Shown here: positions 12,636-16,227 of the stretch, one piece after another
Position numbering within the stretch: the stretch's first letter is position 1
How the letters are laid out: every line of letters starts with the position of its first letter
Assembly (NCBI GenBank): GCA_902727905.1
Contig: CACVAR010000326.1
Span: 1 to 16,227 of the forward strand
DNA from: an uncultured Sulfurovum sp.
Lineage (GTDB): Bacteria > Campylobacterota > Campylobacteria > Campylobacterales > Sulfurovaceae
Reading direction: 5' to 3'
DNA length: 16,227 bases
Notes under the pieces: generated by a model
Told to the model about the DNA's origin: nothing
The model's input: only the letters and a program-made list of their open reading frames with translations
Database searches by the model: none
Program-made: the position numbers and the translations under genes

Positions 12636-14942
12636 ATGCAAACAACTAAAAACACCTCTATAAACCATGAAAATTATATCGTTGAATTGTTTAAAACTGT
12701 TCTTCCATACAAATGGTCTATAGCCTTTATAACACTTATTTCAATTCTATTAACCTACTTTTATCTCTATTTTATCCCTTCAACCTATCAATCAAATGCA
12801 ATTATTAAAGTAAAAATAAATAATCAACTTAAAACTACCGATTTATTACGAGACAGTATTAATAACACAAATACCGTAGGTGTCAAACAAGAAATACTAA
12901 GTTTACAAACTTTTAAAATTAATAATCAAGTTTTACAAGAAGTTGATTTTTCTATACAGTACTTTCAAGAAAAAAACTATAAGATGGTGGAACTCTATAA
13001 AAACTCTCCCATAAGCATTGAATTAAGCCAGGAAATAAACTTTGATTTATTACATAACAAAATTACCTTAACACCAAAAGGCAATGGATTTGTCCTAAGT
13101 AATGAAAATTTAGGAGAATCAAAAGTTTATCCTTTCAATGTAAAGATTGAAAGCCCTTACTTTGCTGGTAAGGTAATTAAAGACTTCGCCTTTTCTGAGC
13201 CAATACATTTATTTTTTAATGGTAACAATCGTTATATTCATGAGAACATTATTCGTAAACAAGTTCAAGTTACACAAATTGATCCTGATGCAAATTTAAT
13301 TAAAATTTCTTTTCAAGACACCATACCAGAACGTGCCAATATCTATGTTAATACCTTAGTAAAAATATACATGGCACAAAGCTTTCAAAAAAAAGATAAA
13401 ACAAACAATAAGGTTTTAAGTTTTTTAGACATACAACTAGAGAGTATAAAAAAGAAGCTGGAAAAATCTGAAAATGAACTAGAAGAATATAAATCACTCA
13501 ATCGTGTAGAGCCTAATGTCCAAGTGAAAGACTCCTTTGATAAGTTAAGTACCATTGATTTAGACTTATCTGAATTGGCATTGAAAGAGAAACTTGCAAA
13601 AAACCTTCTTACCTTTGTAAGAAACAACAGAAACCTTGATGCTATTGGTCCAACACTTTTAGAGTTTAATGACCAAGCAACCATAAAGTTTATAGATACG
13701 CTCGAACGTCTTCAAGAAGAAGAAGATGAATTAAGAGTTGAGTTTACAGACCAATACCCACAACTTATTAATGTTAAGAAAAAAATTAAACGAATTAAAA
13801 ATAAAATTCTTTTAAATATAAAGAACCTAAAATCTACCCTCATTAGTAAACGTAAAAACCTTGAAAAACAAAAAAGTAAATATGAAAACATTTTAAAAGA
13901 ACTTCCTCAAAAAGAAAAAAAGCTAATTTCTTTTCAACGTGACTATGAAGTTAATTCAAAGATGTATACTTATTTACTGGAAAAAAAATCTGAAAATGAA
14001 TTAATTAAAGTTGCTTCTGGTTCAGACTATGAAATAATTGATCAAGCCTATACCTCAACCATACCTGTCAAACCTAAACGTTTAATACTACTTATTGTTT
14101 CAGCATTTATTGGTTTACTATTAGGTGTTTTCTTAGCACTTTTACGTGCATTACTTGTTGATAAAGTTGCAACACATACAGACATTAAACTAATGACCCA
14201 ACTTCCTGTTTATGGGGTTATCCCTCTTTACAAAAATGCTATGTTTTCTACCATTAAACTTAAAGAAGCTTATCATCAACTAGCAACGAATTTACAATTT
14301 TCCAAAAAAGAAGATACAGGTAGTGTTATTTTAATGGCTTCCAGAACAGAGGGAGAAGGTAAAACAACTACCGTAGTTCATCTAGCAGGTGTGTTCCAAA
14401 ACTCAAACTATAAAACAATAGTCATAGACCTAAACCTAAGAACGCCAGCTATACATGGTCATTTTGGCATAGAACAACAATATTCAGGAATGAGTACCTA
14501 TCTAAGCCAAAGAGATAATATTGGTAACATTATCTTCTCAACAAATTATAAAAACTTAGACATCATTCCAGCCGGTCCTATCCCTCCTAATCCATCTGAA
14601 CTTGTATTATCAAATCGTCTTAGTGAACTACTTGTTATCTTAAAAGAGAAATATGACTATATTATTATTGACACTTCAGCTTATGATATAGCTTTGGAAA
14701 CACTTTACTTAATGAAGTTTACAACCATGAACCTCATTGTTATAAAAGAAAAAGTTTCAAAAAAATCAAACCTTTTACAGCTTGAAAGCATTATTCAGGA
14801 GAAGAATCTTACAAATATGGGGTTGGTTCTAAAATCAATTGTAAAAGAAGAAAAAACTAATGGAAACAACTTATTAATGAACAGTCCAATTTCTAATAAA
14901 ATAGAAACACCTAAACAGATACCCATCCATTTAGATTTATAA
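12636..14942 (+). CDS. Wzc-like polysaccharide co-polymerase with degenerate BY-kinase domain
   Basis: The 768-residue inner-membrane protein controls the chain length or export of a surface polysaccharide. It has a Wzz domain with a first span (about 28-47), a long periplasmic region with coiled coils (about 260-300 and 370-450), a proline-bearing stretch IPVKPKRL leading into the second span (about 483-505), and a cytoplasmic BY-kinase fold. The Walker A motif is intact (EGEGKTT, Lys576). Walker A' reads VIDLNLR (Asp598, Asn600), where DxD is expected, and Walker B reads IIIDTSA (Asp679), where DxxP is usual. The C-terminal tail contains no tyrosine, so the usual autophosphorylation cluster is absent. 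No ribosome site is evident before the ATG at 12636. It heads a rightward glycan locus. Confidence 0.85.
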   Translation: MQTTKNTSINHENYIVELFKTVLPYKWSIAFITLISILLTYFYLYFIPSTYQSNAIIKVKINNQLKTTDLLRDSINNTNTVGVKQEILSLQTFKINNQVLQEVDFSIQYFQEKNYKMVELYKNSPISIELSQEINFDLLHNKITLTPKGNGFVLSNENLGESKVYPFNVKIESPYFAGKVIKDFAFSEPIHLFFNGNNRYIHENIIRKQVQVTQIDPDANLIKISFQDTIPERANIYVNTLVKIYMAQSFQKKDKTNNKVLSFLDIQLESIKKKLEKSENELEEYKSLNRVEPNVQVKDSFDKLSTIDLDLSELALKEKLAKNLLTFVRNNRNLDAIGPTLLEFNDQATIKFIDTLERLQEEEDELRVEFTDQYPQLINVKKKIKRIKNKILLNIKNLKSTLISKRKNLEKQKSKYENILKELPQKEKKLISFQRDYEVNSKMYTYLLEKKSENELIKVASGSDYEIIDQAYTSTIPVKPKRLILLIVSAFIGLLLGVFLALLRALLVDKVATHTDIKLMTQLPVYGVIPLYKNAMFSTIKLKEAYHQLATNLQFSKKEDTGSVILMASRTEGEGKTTTVVHLAGVFQNSNYKTIVIDLNLRTPAIHGHFGIEQQYSGMSTYLSQRDNIGNIIFSTNYKNLDIIPAGPIPPNPSELVLSNRLSELLVILKEKYDYIIIDTSAYDIALETLYLMKFTTMNLIVIKEKVSKKSNLLQLESIIQEKNLTNMGLVLKSIVKEEKTNGNNLLMNSPISNKIETPKQIPIHLDL

Positions 14943-14971
14943 TTAACATAAAATAACATATAAGCTATAAT
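14943..14971 (+). promoter_or_regulatory. Near-consensus promoter for the glycosyltransferase gene
   Basis: TTAACA (14943-14948) and TATAAT (14966-14971) are separated by exactly 17 bases, a near-ideal sigma-70 promoter starting just after the wzc-like stop codon. The predicted start near 14978 leaves a leader of about 12 bases that begins at the AAAGGAG ribosome site. It would let the glycosyltransferase and downstream genes be expressed without the chain-length gene. Confidence 0.65.
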
Positions 14972-14989
14972 TGCTCCAAAGGAGTTATC

Positions 14990-16147
14990 TTGAAAAAAGT
15001 CACATTATTTATAAACTCGTTAACCTCAGGGGGTGCAGAACGCGTACTCTCAGTCCTTGCTAATGAACTGGTTGAACAAGGGATAGAGGTAAATCTACTT
15101 TGTATCGAAAAAGATAATGCTTATGTTCTGCCTAAAGAAGTTCATATAACTTATTTGTCAAAACTGACTAAAGACGATTCTGGTCTAAAAAAACTTCTCT
15201 ATCTTCCTTATCTTGCATTAAAACTTAAAAAATATGTAGAAGAACATCAAACAGACTTAATACAAAGCCATATCTATAGGGCAAACTTCACCAATATCTT
15301 AGCAAAATTATTTGGGTCAAAACATAAAGTTCAGGTTGTAGAAGTAACAAGTATTAATAATTTAAAAGATGGTTCTTTTTCAAAAAAAATAAACTTTAGA
15401 CTCATTCAAGTACTTTATACAAAAGCTGATTTAATTGTTTTTAAAGCAGAAAGAATGAAAGAAGAATTTTTAAAGACCATTCCAAACATTAAAAACTTTA
15501 CTGTTATTAATAACCCTTACGATATTAAAAAAATTCAAACATTATCAAATGAGCCTATTAATGATTTCACCTTTGACAAAGAAAAACAATACATTGTAAC
15601 CGTTGGTCGCCTTTCATCTGAAAAACGCCATATAACACTGATTAAAGCGCTAGAGAAGCTAGATAAAAACATTGAACTTATTTTAATAGGTGAAGGAAAT
15701 GAAGAGGGAAAGCTTAAAAAGTACACCTACAGTAATAGGCTTGGACAACGTATTCACTTCCTAGGTAAAAAAGAAAATCCTTTTAAATACATCCAACACG
15801 CTGATCTTTTTGTACTTGCTTCAGAAGGTGAAGGTTTTCCTAACGTCATTGTAGAAGCCATGATTTGCTCTACGCCTGTGATATCAACTGATTGTATCTC
15901 TGGACCAAGAGAAATCTTAGCGCCAGATACAGAGGTGAACTTTCAATTGAAATCGGGTATTGAATTGGCTGAGAATGGTATCTTATACCCAGTAGATAGT
16001 CAAGACGATTTAATCTCAGCCATCTCAACCTTACTCAATAATCAAGAAATTCAACAAAAATACATAGACAATGGTCTCATAAAAACTAAAGAATATACAT
16101 TGAATAAAATTATTCAAAAATACAAGGAAATACTATGTGTGGAATAG
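14990..16147 (+). CDS. Glycosyltransferase, GT4 family
   Basis: The 385-residue protein is a GT-B retaining glycosyltransferase. Its N-terminal domain starts MKKVTLFINSLTSGGAERVLS, where SGGAER is the acceptor-loop signature of this group. Its C-terminal domain has TVGRLSSEKRHITLIKAL (about 204-221), ILIGEGNEEGKL, and the EX7E motif in EGFPNVIVEAM. This style resembles the GalNAc transferases PglA, PglH and PglJ and capsule GT4 enzymes, but donor and acceptor cannot be told. The TTG start at 14990 is chosen because AAAGGAG (14978-14984) sits five bases before it. It has its own promoter and overlaps the asparagine synthase start by 13 bases. It works at the cytoplasmic membrane face in surface glycan assembly. 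Confidence 0.9.
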   Translation: MKKVTLFINSLTSGGAERVLSVLANELVEQGIEVNLLCIEKDNAYVLPKEVHITYLSKLTKDDSGLKKLLYLPYLALKLKKYVEEHQTDLIQSHIYRANFTNILAKLFGSKHKVQVVEVTSINNLKDGSFSKKINFRLIQVLYTKADLIVFKAERMKEEFLKTIPNIKNFTVINNPYDIKKIQTLSNEPINDFTFDKEKQYIVTVGRLSSEKRHITLIKALEKLDKNIELILIGEGNEEGKLKKYTYSNRLGQRIHFLGKKENPFKYIQHADLFVLASEGEGFPNVIVEAMICSTPVISTDCISGPREILAPDTEVNFQLKSGIELAENGILYPVDSQDDLISAISTLLNNQEIQQKYIDNGLIKTKEYTLNKIIQKYKEILCVE

Positions 16148-16227
16148 TAGGATTTATCTCCGAAGAAAAAGATGAAAACACTTTACAAGAAATGATTCAG
16201 TCCCAAACACACCGAGGACCTGATGAT
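16135..16227 (+). CDS. asnB: Asparagine synthase (glutamine-hydrolysing), 5' part only
   Basis: The 31 codons present read MCGIVGFISEEKDENTLQEM and end in THRGPDD at the window edge. Cys2 is the nucleophile of class II glutamine amidotransferases, and HRGPDD is the glutamine-site motif typical of asparagine synthase. AAGGAA lies just before the ATG, which overlaps the glycosyltransferase end by 13 bases. AsnB-like enzymes are frequent in capsule and O-antigen loci, where some amidate sugars. The gene runs off the right edge, so its synthetase half is unseen. Another class II amidotransferase such as GlmS is less likely, given the HRGPDD. Confidence 0.85.
   Translation, partial: MCGIVGFISEEKDENTLQEMIQSQTHRGPDD

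Noticed and set aside
12620..12649. Nine-codon ORF (ATG at 12620) overlapping the start of the wzc-like gene, as a leader peptide
   Set aside because: No ribosome site and no regulatory codon pattern; a short ORF like this is expected by chance in such sequence.

Overview
The window is strongly AT-rich and gene-dense, and it reads like a chromosomal segment of a Campylobacterota (epsilonproteobacterial) organism, perhaps of the Sulfurimonas/Sulfurovum kind. The signs are a futalosine-pathway menaquinone gene (mqnA) ahead of an adjoining waaC-lpxL pair, a small exbB-exbD-tonB cassette, a compact moaD-moaE-moeA operon, and protein sequences typical of that group. This placement is inferred from gene content and protein style, not from a database search. 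No tRNA, rRNA, insertion sequence or CRISPR array was seen, and no gene-free gap exceeds about 220 bases.

Left part (1-3540). Shikimate kinase (aroK) lies downstream of an S24/LexA-type repressor gene on the minus strand. Facing away from the repressor is a 42-codon ORF with a possible helix-turn-helix. The 113-base gap between them carries two copies of a 19-bp operator-like sequence, 41 bp centre to centre, each overlapping a perfect TATAAT box for one of the two divergent genes. This looks like a miniature phage-style switch with no other phage genes nearby, and it is the most interesting item here. The sORF runs tail to tail into moeA, the last gene of a leftward moaD-moaE-moeA operon for molybdopterin synthesis and molybdenum insertion.

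Middle part (3541-9974). A rightward operon, mqnA-waaC-lpxL, couples menaquinone synthesis with inner-core LPS heptosylation and lipid A acylation. It ends directly against a leftward exported protein of unknown function. A rightward exbB-exbD-tonB operon follows, behind a Fur-box-like sequence; its TonB has an extreme lysine-rich repeat. Its 3' end overlaps a leftward alkC-type DNA glycosylase gene.

Right part (9975-16227). A leftward two-gene operon encodes a BON-domain membrane protein and a membrane-anchored helix-hairpin-helix protein, ending in a clear hairpin terminator. Next is a leftward DUF89 family protein. The window then turns rightward into a surface polysaccharide locus: a Wzc-like chain-length/BY-kinase protein with a degenerate kinase site, a GT4 glycosyltransferase with its own near-consensus promoter, and the start of a glutamine-dependent asparagine synthase that runs off the right edge.
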